This document shows, piece after piece, positions 1-8,741 of a DNA stretch of 46,691 bases. This DNA is from Firmicutes bacterium ADurb.Bin248. Its GTDB lineage: Bacteria > Bacillota > Clostridia > Christensenellales > CAG-138. Location of the stretch: the NCBI GenBank assembly GCA_002069725.1, contig MWBW01000022.1, forward strand, positions 1 through 46,691, read 5' to 3'. The translations under genes were made by a program, and so were the position numbers. The first letter of the stretch is position 1. Every line of letters starts with the position of its first letter. The notes beneath the pieces were generated by a model. That model saw nothing but the letters and a program-made list of their open reading frames with translations, was not told the DNA's origin and did no database searches.

Positions 1-1245
1 ACCTTCCGTTGCGACCGACGAGAGCGCGATGGACCAGGCCGTGCCCGAGCCGGTCAGCGCGCCTTTTATTGCCGAACCGAAGCCGTCGGTGATGGTGATG
101 TCGTCCGCCGTCAGGCCCGCGATGGCCGGGGAGAACGCGAGGTCGATCTTGGTCGATGTGACCGCGCCTGTCGCGCCGTCCGCCGTCGCGGAAGTAAACG
201 CGACCGCCGTGGGCGGCGCGCCCGTATACAGCGTGCCCTTGGCGCTATGGTCATTCAGGGTTATGATAGGCCCGCCGCTTGCCGTATATGCCGCTGTTAC
301 AGGCGGATCTCCGGTCTCGGTCTGCGCCGCCGTGGTTTCGGTGCCTTCCGGCAGGTAGAGATATAGTTTACCGTCCGCATCTGTGAACATATCTCTGATG
401 CCGTAGGCATAGGCGCCGGTGGTTATCGAAGCGACGGGAGTCACGGCGTTTACACCCTCAAGCGTGACGGTGGTCAGGTAAACGTTCGCGCCCCCTTCCC
501 CGTTTTTCAGCGTGCCATGGTCAGAAGAATCCGCGCCGCCGCCGATGTCCTTTCCGCCGCCGTTGCCGGCGGCGCGAACGGAACCGCCGCTGATGTTCAC
601 CGTGCCGCTGCTGAAATAGCCGCCGCCGATGCCCGCGCCGCCCGCGCCGCTGATGCCGCTGCCGCCCGTAGCATGAACCGTGCCGCCGCTGATGTTCACC
701 GTGCCGCTGCTGAAATAGCCGCCGCCGATGCCCGCGCCGCCGCCGCCCGCGCCGCCAATGCCGCCACCCCCCGTAGCATGAACCGTGCCGCCATGGATGT
801 TCACCGTACCGCTAGCGTATCCGGAGCTGCTGCCGATGCCCGCGCCTAGTTCGCCCCCGTTGGCCGTAAGCATGCCCGTGCCGCCCGCTTGTCCGTAGAT
901 GGTCAGGCTTTTTCCCTCGATTACCTTGACGCCCGCGCTATCACTGCTTCCCGTGACAATGAGGGAAGCGCCGTCCGCGAGGATCAGATGTACGCTGCCA
1001 TTGACCGTGAGGGTGGATGAGCGTGTCACGCCCGCGGCCAGCACGATATACCAGCCGCTTGCGAGCGTTTCCCCCGCCCCCGTGCCCGCGATGATTGTGA
1101 CGGGCCCGCTTGTGGATTTTTCCGTGCCGTCCGCGTCGATGTAAGTGTAAGCATCCTCCGCCAGCGCCGATATGGGCAGCATCAGGAACACCAGCGCCAT
1201 CGTCAAAACCAAAGGCATCACTTTTCTTTTCAACAGCGTTTTCAT
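1..1245 (-). CDS. secreted glycine-rich repeat surface protein, partial (5' part only)
   Basis: The reading frame starts at ATG 1245, 7 nt after an AAAGGA Shine-Dalgarno, and runs off the left edge without a stop (at least 415 residues). Residues 1-29 are a classic signal peptide: KRK charge cluster, hydrophobic core, and ISALA before the likely cut at EDAY. Next comes a stretch rich in T, V, G and S typical of right-handed beta-helix carbohydrate-binding or adhesin-like proteins. Three Gly-rich repeats with the core GTVNISGGTVHATGG follow (about residues 130-220). The part near the window edge has the motif IAGLTADDITITDG, found in Ig-like modules of large clostridial surface proteins. The rest of the protein, including any cell-wall anchor, is outside the window. 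Exact function is unknown; adhesion or polysaccharide binding is an inference. Confidence 0.85.
   Translation of the reverse strand, partial: MKTLLKRKVMPLVLTMALVFLMLPISALAEDAYTYIDADGTEKSTSGPVTIIAGTGAGETLASGWYIVLAAGVTRSSTLTVNGSVHLILADGASLIVTGSSDSAGVKVIEGKSLTIYGQAGGTGMLTANGGELGAGIGSSSGYASGTVNIHGGTVHATGGGGIGGAGGGGAGIGGGYFSSGTVNISGGTVHATGGSGISGAGGAGIGGGYFSSGTVNISGGSVRAAGNGGGKDIGGGADSSDHGTLKNGEGGANVYLTTVTLEGVNAVTPVASITTGAYAYGIRDMFTDADGKLYLYLPEGTETTAAQTETGDPPVTAAYTASGGPIITLNDHSAKGTLYTGAPPTAVAFTSATADGATGAVTSTKIDLAFSPAIAGLTADDITITDGFGSAIKGALTGSGTAWSIALSSVATEG
584..846. repeat. three in-frame tandem repeats inside the surface protein gene
   Basis: Similar units begin near 584, 683 and 788, giving periods of 99 and 105 bases, both multiples of three. 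Each unit encodes the core NISGGTV (NIHGGTV in the 788 copy) followed by glycine-rich spacers of varying length. The first two units are nearly identical over about 65 bases and the third has diverged. The unit length suggests repeat number can change by slippage or recombination without breaking the frame. Confidence 0.8.
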
Positions 1246-1298
1246 TTTCAGATCCTTTCTTGTTTGTCCGCGTATTGTAAACGGCATGTTATCCACCG

Positions 1299-1520
1299 TC
1301 AGGCGTATGGCGGCATGGTCTTTCGGCCCGGTACGGAATCGGGCCGGCGTATGGCCTTTTCCTCCAGCGCAATGTCCCTGAAGCGCTCGAGATCCTCCGG
1401 GCTGCCGTAAGGAATGGTTTTGATGAGAGGCATCATGCTGAAAACGATCTTGCCGCCGTGCTCGAATTCCACCGGCAAAGTATACTCGTCGTTCGGCGTG
1501 GACTTGATGATTTTGCTCAT
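1299..1520 (-). CDS. small DUF2442-like protein, C-terminus probably frameshifted
   Basis: ATG at 1520 is preceded by GAAAGGGGG at a good distance, giving 73 residues. The opening resembles the DUF2442 fold: an N-terminal strand, then VEFEHGGKIVFSMMPLI, then a short helix with EEKAI. The function of this family is not established. The frame ends abruptly at MPPYA-stop. If one base is restored near 1300, the DNA continues as AIRLTVDNMPFTIR, which looks like a natural continuation, and that frame stays open into the start of the surface protein gene. This suggests a one-base deletion at the 3' end. The family call rests on recognition of pattern only. Confidence 0.5.
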   Translation of the reverse strand: MSKIIKSTPNDEYTLPVEFEHGGKIVFSMMPLIKTIPYGSPEDLERFRDIALEEKAIRRPDSVPGRKTMPPYA

Positions 1521-1641
1521 GGAAGGAAGCCCCCTTTCGGTTCGGAACGGGATGGGCGATAAAAAATCCCCCACGCTAAAAAGTGTAGAGGATGTTTTTT
1601 TGATGCGGTATCCACCAAACGGTTGATTTTTGATGGAAATC

Positions 1642-1800
1642 TCAAAATATTTTCAGCTTTTGCGCCTTTTTTTTGATGGCCTCGGTTTTGCCGTTGACCT
1701 CAAGCTTCAGGCAGATGTTGTCAGGCGGGTATGCACGGTGCCTTCTGACACGCCCAGCCGCGCCGCGATCCCGCCCCGCTTTTTTTCGTGCCAAAAAGTT
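1642..1800 (-). pseudogene. relic of a LuxR-family HTH regulator
   Basis: Two overlapping minus-strand frames together rebuild a LuxR C-terminal helix-turn-helix. Positions 1769-1722 encode IAARLGVSEGTVHTRL. The neighbouring frame, 1722-1642, encodes NICLKLEVNGKTEAIKKKA and then ends with KLKIF-stop. In intact LuxR domains these two blocks are continuous, joined through L-N-N-I, so a single lost A after the Leu codon explains the break. No start codon and no recognisable upstream domain remain, and the first HTH helix region (1770-1810) is already degenerate. I read this as the tail of a dead LuxR or MalT-like regulator. Confidence 0.6.
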
Positions 1801-2311
1801 TGTAAACGGGAATTTTTTTCCGCTGCTAAAAACTGGACGCCAAAATGACATAATTTTGGATTCCGACTAATAAAATGCGGAATTTAATGATTCTCGAACC
1901 CGTATGTCCAGTTTTATGACTGCTTAAACCCATCCTTCGTTCATTCATATCGCCCGCGTGTTCTTCAGGCAAATCATCAGCACCGGGTGATACAATGAAA
2001 CCCGCTTCGCGATGAGGCGGGTTTTGTTGTATGGGTGAGGGGAAGCCGAAGGACTCTGGAATTTTTGCGCATAGAAACAAATTTGGGATACAACAGCGCG
2101 CATGGATGGGCGGCCGACTTTCGGGCGCTTGCCGGCGCTGTTGCGGTTTGCCGAAAAAGCGGAACCGGACCCTTAGGAATCGTTCCATGCTTGAAGCGAC
2201 CGTTCAAGTATTATATCGGAACGCGGCTGCAGGGGGCGGATGAACTTTTCATCGTCCATGCAAGCTGCGGATAAGCGCCGCATCCGCAACAGGCCCCGTC
2301 AGCGCCATGCG
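1801..2311. other. intergenic stretch without a recognisable gene
   Basis: Open frames exist on both strands but none has a plausible Shine-Dalgarno plus a protein-like composition. The only structured element I can see is the hairpin at 1998-2030. Base composition is lower in GC than the flanking genes, as expected of decaying DNA next to the LuxR relic. Confidence 0.5.
1998..2030 (+). terminator. intrinsic terminator-like hairpin
   Basis: AAACCCGC (1998-2005) pairs perfectly with GCGGGTTT (2017-2024), with an 11-nt loop and a T-rich tail TTTTGTTGT. No plus-strand gene is apparent upstream, so it may be a remnant or act on the minus strand. Confidence 0.5.
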
Positions 2312-3757
2312 CTATGCGCTCCGTATCAGCCTGATAAAGAACTCGGTGCCCTCGCGCAGGGAATCGAAGCGTAAGCGTTCTCCCGTTGCGTGTATCGTCA
2401 TGCCGTCGTCCATCAAGGACTTGTGCGGCTCAAAACGATAGATGTCGTCCGCAACCTTTTCATACCACCTCGAATCCGTCGCGGGCAACGTTAAATACGG
2501 CATCACGATGCAACCGCCGAACATCCCCTCTATCGTGCGTTTTATCAGACGATAAGCGTCGCTGCTTACGCTTGACACGCCGGAAGAGCCGTGCGCGCGT
2601 ACCATTTCCACTTTGACGCGTTTTCCCGCGATATCTTTGATGCGCGCGAGTGTTTCCTCCACCGATTGTCCGGGCAGCAGACGCACGCTCACGATCGCCT
2701 CGGCTTTTTCAGCGAGCGCGTTCATGGCGCTCGATCCCTTCATCATGGTGGGCGCCATCGTCGTGCGCATCATCGCGGCGCCCGCGGGGATCATGGAAAA
2801 CCCCTTCAGCAGCAAAGGCTTTGTCAGCCAGATGTTGGACATAAGAACATTGAACGGAAATTTCATATGCCCGCCGATACATTCGAGCATATGCCTGAGC
2901 GTCTCATTGAGCACACATCGAAACGGGCGTTTTTCCAGCGCGGCGATTGCGCGTGCAACGTCGCCGACCGCCGTGCGCCTGGGGGGCATGGCCGCGTGCC
3001 CGCCCGGCGATTCCGCGACAAGCCGTATATACATGCATCTCTTTTCGGCGATCCCGACGGCCGCGATAAGCCCGCCTACGCCGATTTCCGCGCCGTTCAT
3101 AAGCGTGCCGCCTTCATCCAGGACAAATTCCAGCCGCACGCCTCTTTCATGCAGCAGATCCGCAATCATCCGCGCGCCCATATCGCCCATGGACTCCTCG
3201 TCGTGCCCCATCGCGATATAGATGTCCCGTTCGGGCGTAAAGCCGTCCGCCAGGAGATATTCCACGCTTTCCATGATGTTTGCGAGCTGTCCCTTGCAAT
3301 CCAGGCCGCCGCGTCCCCAAACGTATCCGTTCGCGATTTCCCCGGAAAAAGGCGGGTATTCCCACTTATGCAGCGTGCTTTCGGCCACCGGCACGACATC
3401 CATATGCGCCGTAAGCATACAGGGCTTCTTCTCAGGATCTTTCCCCGGCCAGCGGTACAGCAGGCTGTACGTGTTGACGGTCTCTTTTTCCAGGGTTTTA
3501 TGTGCGAGCGGATATGTTTTCTCAAGATATTCGTGAAAGCTCAGGAAAGCTTCGCGGGCCACATCCCGCTCGTTCGCGGTCGTGACGGTTTTTATGCGTA
3601 TCATACCGGACAGGTTCAGCGCGAGTCTGTTTTCGTCCAGCGCAAGAGGTTCGAACGGCGCCGTATTATTCGGCTGCGGTTTGCGCCTTCGCGTATTGAC
3701 GGCCATCACCGAGACAAGCACCGCAAGCAGGCCGATCGCGACATATAATATTACCAC
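2312..3757 (-). CDS. M20 family metallopeptidase (carboxypeptidase S/PM20D1-like)
   Basis: A 481-residue zinc metallopeptidase of the larger, membrane-anchored M20 type that hydrolyses dipeptides or N-acyl amino acids. The N-terminus is one hydrophobic helix followed by the basic stop NTRRRK. Metal-site motifs are visible: TAHMDVVPV, WGRGGLDCKG, and GHDEESMG with the catalytic and ligand Glu pair. The dimerisation domain follows, with PGGHAAMPP, and the C-terminal ligand His lies in MTIHATGERL. I take GTG 3757 as start because GGGAAGGG lies about 10 nt upstream; a TTG at 3766 is too close to it. It lies 3' of the BKACE operon on the same strand but 382 bases away, so co-transcription is uncertain. 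The substrate cannot be named. Confidence 0.88.
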   Translation of the reverse strand: MVILYVAIGLLAVLVSVMAVNTRRRKPQPNNTAPFEPLALDENRLALNLSGMIRIKTVTTANERDVAREAFLSFHEYLEKTYPLAHKTLEKETVNTYSLLYRWPGKDPEKKPCMLTAHMDVVPVAESTLHKWEYPPFSGEIANGYVWGRGGLDCKGQLANIMESVEYLLADGFTPERDIYIAMGHDEESMGDMGARMIADLLHERGVRLEFVLDEGGTLMNGAEIGVGGLIAAVGIAEKRCMYIRLVAESPGGHAAMPPRRTAVGDVARAIAALEKRPFRCVLNETLRHMLECIGGHMKFPFNVLMSNIWLTKPLLLKGFSMIPAGAAMMRTTMAPTMMKGSSAMNALAEKAEAIVSVRLLPGQSVEETLARIKDIAGKRVKVEMVRAHGSSGVSSVSSDAYRLIKRTIEGMFGGCIVMPYLTLPATDSRWYEKVADDIYRFEPHKSLMDDGMTIHATGERLRFDSLREGTEFFIRLIRSA

Positions 3758-3766
3758 GCAAATCAA

Positions 3767-4139
3767 TCCCTTCCCGATTCTTATTCAATTACTCAGCGCA
3801 AGGTTCAGAGCTTCGCAAGATGATCAACGCGGATTGCGCCGTCCTCGACGTTCCCGTGGGTCAGGGCAACGCTGCGGTCCGCCGGGTCTTTGCCGGCGCC
3901 GTCGATCCGTTTCCCGCCGATCAGGGCGGTCGGATTTTTATCCCCCGATACGGGATGTATACGCGCAAAATGCCGGGCGCGCGGGGGCTTCGCGGATCTC
4001 CCTGAGCGAAGCGGCAGACCGGAACAGCCGCGCCGGCCGGAAAAAGTCCCGGCCAGTGCGGTTTGCCCACGAACCCGCCGTTCCCTGCTTTCGATATGGT
4101 TCCGGGGCCGACGTTATTTGAGGCGGCGGGAGTGTTCCG
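3767..4139. other. gap with a possible coding remnant
   Basis: There is no convincing gene in this 373-base gap. On the minus strand a frame ending at a TGA at 3805 reads like the natural C-terminus of a protein (DPADRSVALTHGNVEDGAIR, then VDHLAKL-stop), but it has no start codon and its upstream part is Arg/Pro-rich and non-protein-like. I do not recognise the family. It may be the tail of a deleted gene of the neighbouring catabolic operon. Confidence 0.3.
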
Positions 4140-5462
4140 TCACGGCATCGACGCCGCTTCGGCCGCTTTCCCCTTGTCGACCTGCGCAACCGTCTTATAA
4201 TCCACCGTAAAGGCCAACGCGGTGGCGATTACCACGGCCGCCGACATGAATACCAGAAGGCCCGTGCTGCCGAAATTCTCGGAGAGCACCCCGGCCAGCA
4301 GGTTGCCTAAAAATCCGGCCAGAGACGACATGCAGCAGATAACGGCAATGCCGACGTTGACGATCTTGCCGGGCAGCAGCGCCGCGGGAAGGGTCCAATA
4401 CGGGCCGTACCAGCTGCTCAGGCCCAGCGAGCCTAAAATGCCCAAAACGATGACCTTCGTCCACAGGCCCACCGGAAGCACAAACATTATAAAGGAAAGC
4501 GCGGCGCAGATCATCGGTAAGATCATGTGCCATTTTCGCTCCCTCAATCTGTCGGAGCGCGCGCCGATCCAGACGGAGAAGGTCACGGATAACAGGGCGG
4601 GCGCCGCTCCGATATATCCGATTTGCGCGGCGTCGAGCTGCGGCGCAAAGCCTTGAATGATCATGGTCATCCAGCTTGAAGCCGTCAATATGCCCGCCTG
4701 GGCGAAGAAATATATGAAGCCAAGCTTCCAAAGCGTGCGGCTTGTGAGAACCTGTTTGTAGGCCGCTTTGGTGGCTTCCTCAACGACCACCCCCTGCTCG
4801 TATTCCAAATCCCCATGGATGACGGCTTTTTCCTCAGCGCTCAGCCACTTGGCCTCTTCGGGACGGTTTTTGATGATCATATAGCCCAATACGCCGATAA
4901 ACAGCGACAGAGAGCTCGGCAGCAGGAACAGCCATCTCCATCCGGCAATGCCCAGCCAGTTGACATGCTCAACGATAATACCGCAAATCGGAGAGCCTAT
5001 AATAGCCGTTACCGCGCCTGTGGCGATAAAAATCGACGTAAAGGCAGCGCGTTCGCGGCTGGGAAGCCACAGCGTGACCCAATACATGACGCCCACGAAG
5101 TAACCGGCATCGCCGATTCCGTTAAAGAACCTGGAAAGGGCGACTTCGACAGGCGATGTGGCAAAGAACAGCAGCAGGCTGGTAACGCTCCAGATAAGCG
5201 CCACTGTGGGCAATAGCTTGCGCGCCCCGATTTTTTTAATGATTATGTTATAAGGAATCTGAAAAATGAGCGCCGCCAAAAAGCCCATCGAGCGGATGAC
5301 GCCGTAGAAAGAATCCGTTATGGAAAGATCGGCCCTCATGGTAAGCGCGGCGTACGATACGAGCAGATTGTCAAAGCCGAAAAAGAAGTAAATTACGCCA
5401 ACTGCAATCAATAAGTTCAATTTAACTTTTTTGTACATCTTCTTTTTTTCAATTTCATTCAT
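4140..5462 (-). CDS. MFS transporter, likely organic-anion (ACS-like) importer
   Basis: A 440-residue major facilitator with 12 predicted helices: NLLIAVGVIYFFFGFDNLLV starts helix 1, and the loop 2-3 region IIKKIGARKL has the MFS basic signature. The central loop is long, charged and cytoplasmic (about residues 195-235), as in the anion:cation symporter group that carries hexuronates, phthalate and similar acids. The start chosen is ATG 5462, which follows GGAGGT; the frame is open 70 codons further up, but that part is not membrane-protein-like. It is the last gene of the operon from 9662 and probably imports the acid that the operon degrades. The MFS assignment is firm; the substrate is inference from context. 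Confidence 0.9.
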   Translation of the reverse strand: MNEIEKKKMYKKVKLNLLIAVGVIYFFFGFDNLLVSYAALTMRADLSITDSFYGVIRSMGFLAALIFQIPYNIIIKKIGARKLLPTVALIWSVTSLLLFFATSPVEVALSRFFNGIGDAGYFVGVMYWVTLWLPSRERAAFTSIFIATGAVTAIIGSPICGIIVEHVNWLGIAGWRWLFLLPSSLSLFIGVLGYMIIKNRPEEAKWLSAEEKAVIHGDLEYEQGVVVEEATKAAYKQVLTSRTLWKLGFIYFFAQAGILTASSWMTMIIQGFAPQLDAAQIGYIGAAPALLSVTFSVWIGARSDRLRERKWHMILPMICAALSFIMFVLPVGLWTKVIVLGILGSLGLSSWYGPYWTLPAALLPGKIVNVGIAVICCMSSLAGFLGNLLAGVLSENFGSTGLLVFMSAAVVIATALAFTVDYKTVAQVDKGKAAEAASMP

Positions 5463-5768
5463 GGTTGCACCATACCTCCTGCAATTTTGTATCCCCGTAG
5501 GGCTGAATCGTTCAGCGCAGCCGACGCTGGTCGTTTCCGGGTACTTCCAGTTCCAGTGCATCCTATCTACGCAGACGGAACCTCCTTTCATCGCCATGAG
5601 TATCCTTTCCTTCTCCTGAAGAACCGTTATGCCGGCAAGCGGGCCGCCGTCCACAACGATGAACGTCGGCAAGCTTCCCCGGTTCCAGGGTTCCCCCCTA
5701 AACCGCGATTTGCATAACCCTGTTTCGACGCGCCCATAGCGCCCCTGCTGATTGGAAAGTCCGAAAAA
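5463..5768. other. intra-operon gap, no gene seen
   Basis: This is 306 bases between the BKACE gene and the transporter. I see no protein-like frame with a ribosome site and no clear terminator. The MFS frame continues open through part of it, but without conserved sequence. Confidence 0.4.
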
Positions 5769-6593
5769 CTAATAGCTCCTGAGTTTGAACATCTCCCGCA
5801 CGTCCTTTGGTGTGGCAAGCTCGCGGTTGAACTCGTTTACCAGCCGGGCCGCGCGTTCCACAAGCTGTGCGTTGGATTTGGCAAGCACGCCTTTCGAATA
5901 GTAAATATTGTCCTCGAAGCCCACGCGCACATCGCCGCCCAGGACAAGCGCGGCGGCGAGTATGGTGATATGGTCTTTCCCGACGCCGAACGCCGACCAT
6001 GTGGCTTTTTCCGGAAGCTGCCGCACAAGATAGGCGAGGTTTTCCACCGTCGCCGGCATCCCGCCGCCGACCCCCAGCACAAACTGGTAGTGCACCGGCT
6101 CCCGCAACACGCCGGTCTTGATGAAATAGAAGGAATCGAACAGCATTCCGGTATCGAATATCTCGACCTCAGGCTTCACGTTGTTTTCGATCATCGCTTT
6201 TCCAAGCCTGGTCAGGAAGTGGGGGTGATTCACAAACACATCGTCGCGCATCCAGTTCATGGTGCCGCAGTCGAAAGACGCGATCTCCGGCTTCAGCGCT
6301 ATGATGTGGGCCATGCGCTCGTCGTCGCCGGCGCGGATGTCGCCGGACGTCGTCAGGTTGATGACGATGTCGCACTTGTCGCGCACGCGCTCGACGGTCT
6401 CTTTAAACTTTGCCAGCGACATGGTGGGCCTGTCGTTGTCGTCGCGCATATGCAAATGAGCGACCGCGGCGCCCGCCTTGTAGCTCTCATATACCGCGTC
6501 GGCGATCTCCGCCGGCGTGGTCGGCAAAGCGGGGTTGGCCTGTTTTGTAGCGCCCTCGCCGGTGGGAGCTACGGTGATGATTGCTTTGCGCAT
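5769..6593 (-). CDS. beta-keto acid cleavage enzyme (BKACE/Kce, DUF849)
   Basis: A 274-residue TIM-barrel enzyme that condenses a 3-oxo acid with acetyl-CoA and splits it into acetoacetate and a new acyl-CoA. The start at ATG 6593 follows AAGGAGG at 6 nt. Visible hallmarks are TVAPTGEG at the first strand, the zinc ligands in AHLHMRD (HxH), NLTTSGD, and the Glu of RVGFEDNIYY, which aligns with the conserved metal-site Glu of Kce. The length equals that of characterised members. The family uses many 3-oxo acids (3-keto-5-aminohexanoate, dehydrocarnitine, others), so the substrate depends on context. It lies between an ADP-forming acyl-CoA synthetase and an MFS importer, and beside a 3-hydroxyacyl dehydrogenase, which suggests a catabolic pathway. 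Confidence 0.93.
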   Translation of the reverse strand: MRKAIITVAPTGEGATKQANPALPTTPAEIADAVYESYKAGAAVAHLHMRDDNDRPTMSLAKFKETVERVRDKCDIVINLTTSGDIRAGDDERMAHIIALKPEIASFDCGTMNWMRDDVFVNHPHFLTRLGKAMIENNVKPEVEIFDTGMLFDSFYFIKTGVLREPVHYQFVLGVGGGMPATVENLAYLVRQLPEKATWSAFGVGKDHITILAAALVLGGDVRVGFEDNIYYSKGVLAKSNAQLVERAARLVNEFNRELATPKDVREMFKLRSY

Positions 6594-6635
6594 AAAAAAA
6601 CCTCCTTCGTTAACCGATTTATTCAGGGCACGTTT

Positions 6636-7361
6636 TTACGTATGCTCCAAATCTCCGTTCGTCGGCGGGACCTGCGAACCCCGCAATAAAATTCTGGCGT
6701 CCACCGGCATTACGCCGCGCGGATATGCGAATAAAGGGTTGACGTCGATTTCCGCGATTTCCGGGTTGTTTTCAGCCAGCGCGCCGATTTTCAGAATCGC
6801 GTCGGCGATGGCGTCCATGTCGCACGGCTCGCCGCCGCGGTATCCCGCCAGCAGCTTATAGCCCTTGATGGATCGGACCATGTCCGCCGCCTCGTCTTTA
6901 CTGACGGGGAGAAGGCACAGCGAAACATCCTCCATCACTTCCACAAATATCCCGCCAAGCCCAAACATCAAAGCGGTGCCGAGCTGGGCGTCGCGCGTCA
7001 TGCCGATGATGCATTCGATTCCCTGCTTTATATTCTGCATCACCAGCAAGCCCTCGATCTTAGCGGCGGGAGCGTTCCTCCCGACATTCTCCAGAATCTC
7101 GTCGAAACCCCGGCGGAGCTCGTCGCCCGTTTTAAGGTTTACCTTGACGCCGCCCGCATCGGACTTGTGCAGGATATCCGGCGAAACGATTTTCAGGGCT
7201 ACCGGATAGTCGATCTCTCCGGCGGCCTGCAGCGCTTCGCCGGCGCTTTTCACCAGCGCGTGCCGGGGCGCCGCGATTCCGTATTCCATCAGCAGCGCCA
7301 AGCACTCGTGCTCGAGCAGATTTCGCCTTTCGCCGGCCGCTTTTTCGATCAGTTTATGCAT
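6636..7361 (-). CDS. acdB: acyl-CoA synthetase (ADP-forming), beta subunit (ATP-grasp)
   Basis: A 241-residue ATP-grasp protein matching the small subunit of ADP-forming acetyl-CoA synthetase (about 232 residues). It couples thioester release to ATP synthesis: acyl-CoA + ADP + Pi gives acid + ATP + CoA. Seen in the sequence are LLMEYGIAAPRHALV at the N-terminus, VALKIVSPDILHKSDAGGV (phosphohistidine docking and nucleotide site), and the C-terminal EIDVNPLFAYPRGVMPVDAR. The start at ATG 7361 has AAGGTGA upstream. It follows the alpha subunit by 13 bases, so the pair is clearly co-translated. The subunits are split here; many bacteria have them fused. Confidence 0.9.
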   Translation of the reverse strand: MHKLIEKAAGERRNLLEHECLALLMEYGIAAPRHALVKSAGEALQAAGEIDYPVALKIVSPDILHKSDAGGVKVNLKTGDELRRGFDEILENVGRNAPAAKIEGLLVMQNIKQGIECIIGMTRDAQLGTALMFGLGGIFVEVMEDVSLCLLPVSKDEAADMVRSIKGYKLLAGYRGGEPCDMDAIADAILKIGALAENNPEIAEIDVNPLFAYPRGVMPVDARILLRGSQVPPTNGDLEHT

Positions 7362-7374
7362 GGTTCACCTTCGC

Positions 7375-8709
7375 TTAACGTAATAGGCCAAGCACCGCCC
7401 GCGCCGATTTGACCGCCCGTTCGGGCGTCGGGTATACCGGCATCCTGTTGGCGTTCATCAGCGCGACCTCGGCCTCCTGGTCCGCTCCGCCTCCAAGATA
7501 GCTCACGACCACCGCGGCCTTTGTTTTTTTACGCAACGTCTCCGTTACCTCGTAGGCTCCGGGGATGGGGTCTCCAAAGATCGGCAGCAGGATATCGAAG
7601 CTTTGGTCTTTACACAGCGCCTCGAATGCGTTCGCAAATCGTTCCGCCCGCGCGTCGCCCGTCAGATCCAGCGGGTTGGACAGCACGCACTGGGGAGGAA
7701 GCACTTTGCCGAGGGCGCTTTTAAGCCCGTCGGAGAGCAGGATCATGTCGATGTTGTTTTCCTCGGCGGTATCCGTGGCCAAAATACCCGCGCCGCCGCT
7801 GCTGGTGACGACCAGCATGCGGTTCCCGCCCGGCCTTGCGACAAAGGAGGCCATCTTGCAAAAATCATAGAACTCGGTCAGATCCAACGCGCGGATTATG
7901 CCGTACTTCCGGCAAAAAGCGCCGAACAGCCTGTCGTTGCCCGCAATGGACTTTGTGTGGGAGGCCACCGCCATACGCCCTTTTTCGGTGCGTCCCGGCT
8001 TCAGGATCACCACCGGCTTCTTTTGGGCGGCGGCGCGCAGCGCCTCAATAAAGCCCGAACCCTCCCGAATCCCCTCGATGTTGAGGGCAATCACCTTTGT
8101 GTGCGGATCGTCGGCGAAAAAGTTGACAAAATCCACTTCGCTGATATCCGATTTGTTTCCGAGCGCCGCGAAACAGGATACGCCGATCCCGTCTTTTTCG
8201 GCCAGCAGCTCCATTTCGGCGCCGATGGTCCCGCTTTGGGACACTACCCCGATGGAGCCCTTGGTTTTGACGAACGGCCATGTGGCGCACATCTTGTTGC
8301 CGGTGTAGTTCACGCCCTGGCAGTTGGGGCCGATGATACGCATTCCATAGCTTTTTGCGATTGCCACGATTTCATTTTCAAGCCCGTCGTTCCCAATTTC
8401 CTTGAAACCGCCGCTGATGATGATCAACCCTTTGACGGCTTTTTTGCCCGCCTCGTCCACAACGTCCCTTACCAGCTTGCCCGGCACGCAAACAACGGCC
8501 AAATCCACGCTCCCCGGCACGTCGCCGAGGCTTTTATAGCACTCTTTTCCTAAAATAGATTCTTCTTTCGGGTTGATCGGGTAAATCCCGCCGCCGAAAT
8601 CGCCTTTGATGATGTTGTTCAGCAGCGTATGTCCCATTTTTTCCGGGTTGCCGGACGCGCCGACCACCGCAATGGATTTTGCTTGCAGGATATCGTTCAG
8701 CGAGTGCAT
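7375..8709 (-). CDS. acdA: acyl-CoA synthetase (ADP-forming), alpha subunit
   Basis: A 444-residue protein with the alpha-subunit domain order: a CoA-binding Rossmann domain (AVVGASGNPEKMGH near residue 15), then two succinyl-CoA ligase-like flavodoxin domains. The phosphorylated histidine is visible in VASHTKSIAGND. I place the start at ATG 8709 after GGAGGTGGGAA; the frame is open 12 codons further up but lacks a ribosome site there. It works with the beta subunit encoded immediately downstream. Within this operon it would turn the acyl-CoA made by BKACE into free acid while conserving the bond as ATP. Acyl specificity cannot be read from the sequence. Confidence 0.92.
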   Translation of the reverse strand: MHSLNDILQAKSIAVVGASGNPEKMGHTLLNNIIKGDFGGGIYPINPKEESILGKECYKSLGDVPGSVDLAVVCVPGKLVRDVVDEAGKKAVKGLIIISGGFKEIGNDGLENEIVAIAKSYGMRIIGPNCQGVNYTGNKMCATWPFVKTKGSIGVVSQSGTIGAEMELLAEKDGIGVSCFAALGNKSDISEVDFVNFFADDPHTKVIALNIEGIREGSGFIEALRAAAQKKPVVILKPGRTEKGRMAVASHTKSIAGNDRLFGAFCRKYGIIRALDLTEFYDFCKMASFVARPGGNRMLVVTSSGGAGILATDTAEENNIDMILLSDGLKSALGKVLPPQCVLSNPLDLTGDARAERFANAFEALCKDQSFDILLPIFGDPIPGAYEVTETLRKKTKAAVVVSYLGGGADQEAEVALMNANRMPVYPTPERAVKSARAVLGLLR

Positions 8710-8741
8710 TTCCCACCTCCGGCAGAGTATTATGGGCTGTT

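Noticed and set aside
517..849. Ala-rich open frame on the plus strand
   Set aside because: It is the antisense image of the Gly-rich repeats of the surface protein, with no ribosome site.
1880..1910. T-loop-like TTCGA sequence suggesting a tRNA on the minus strand
   Set aside because: The flanking bases do not form a 5-bp T stem and no acceptor or anticodon stem can be built.
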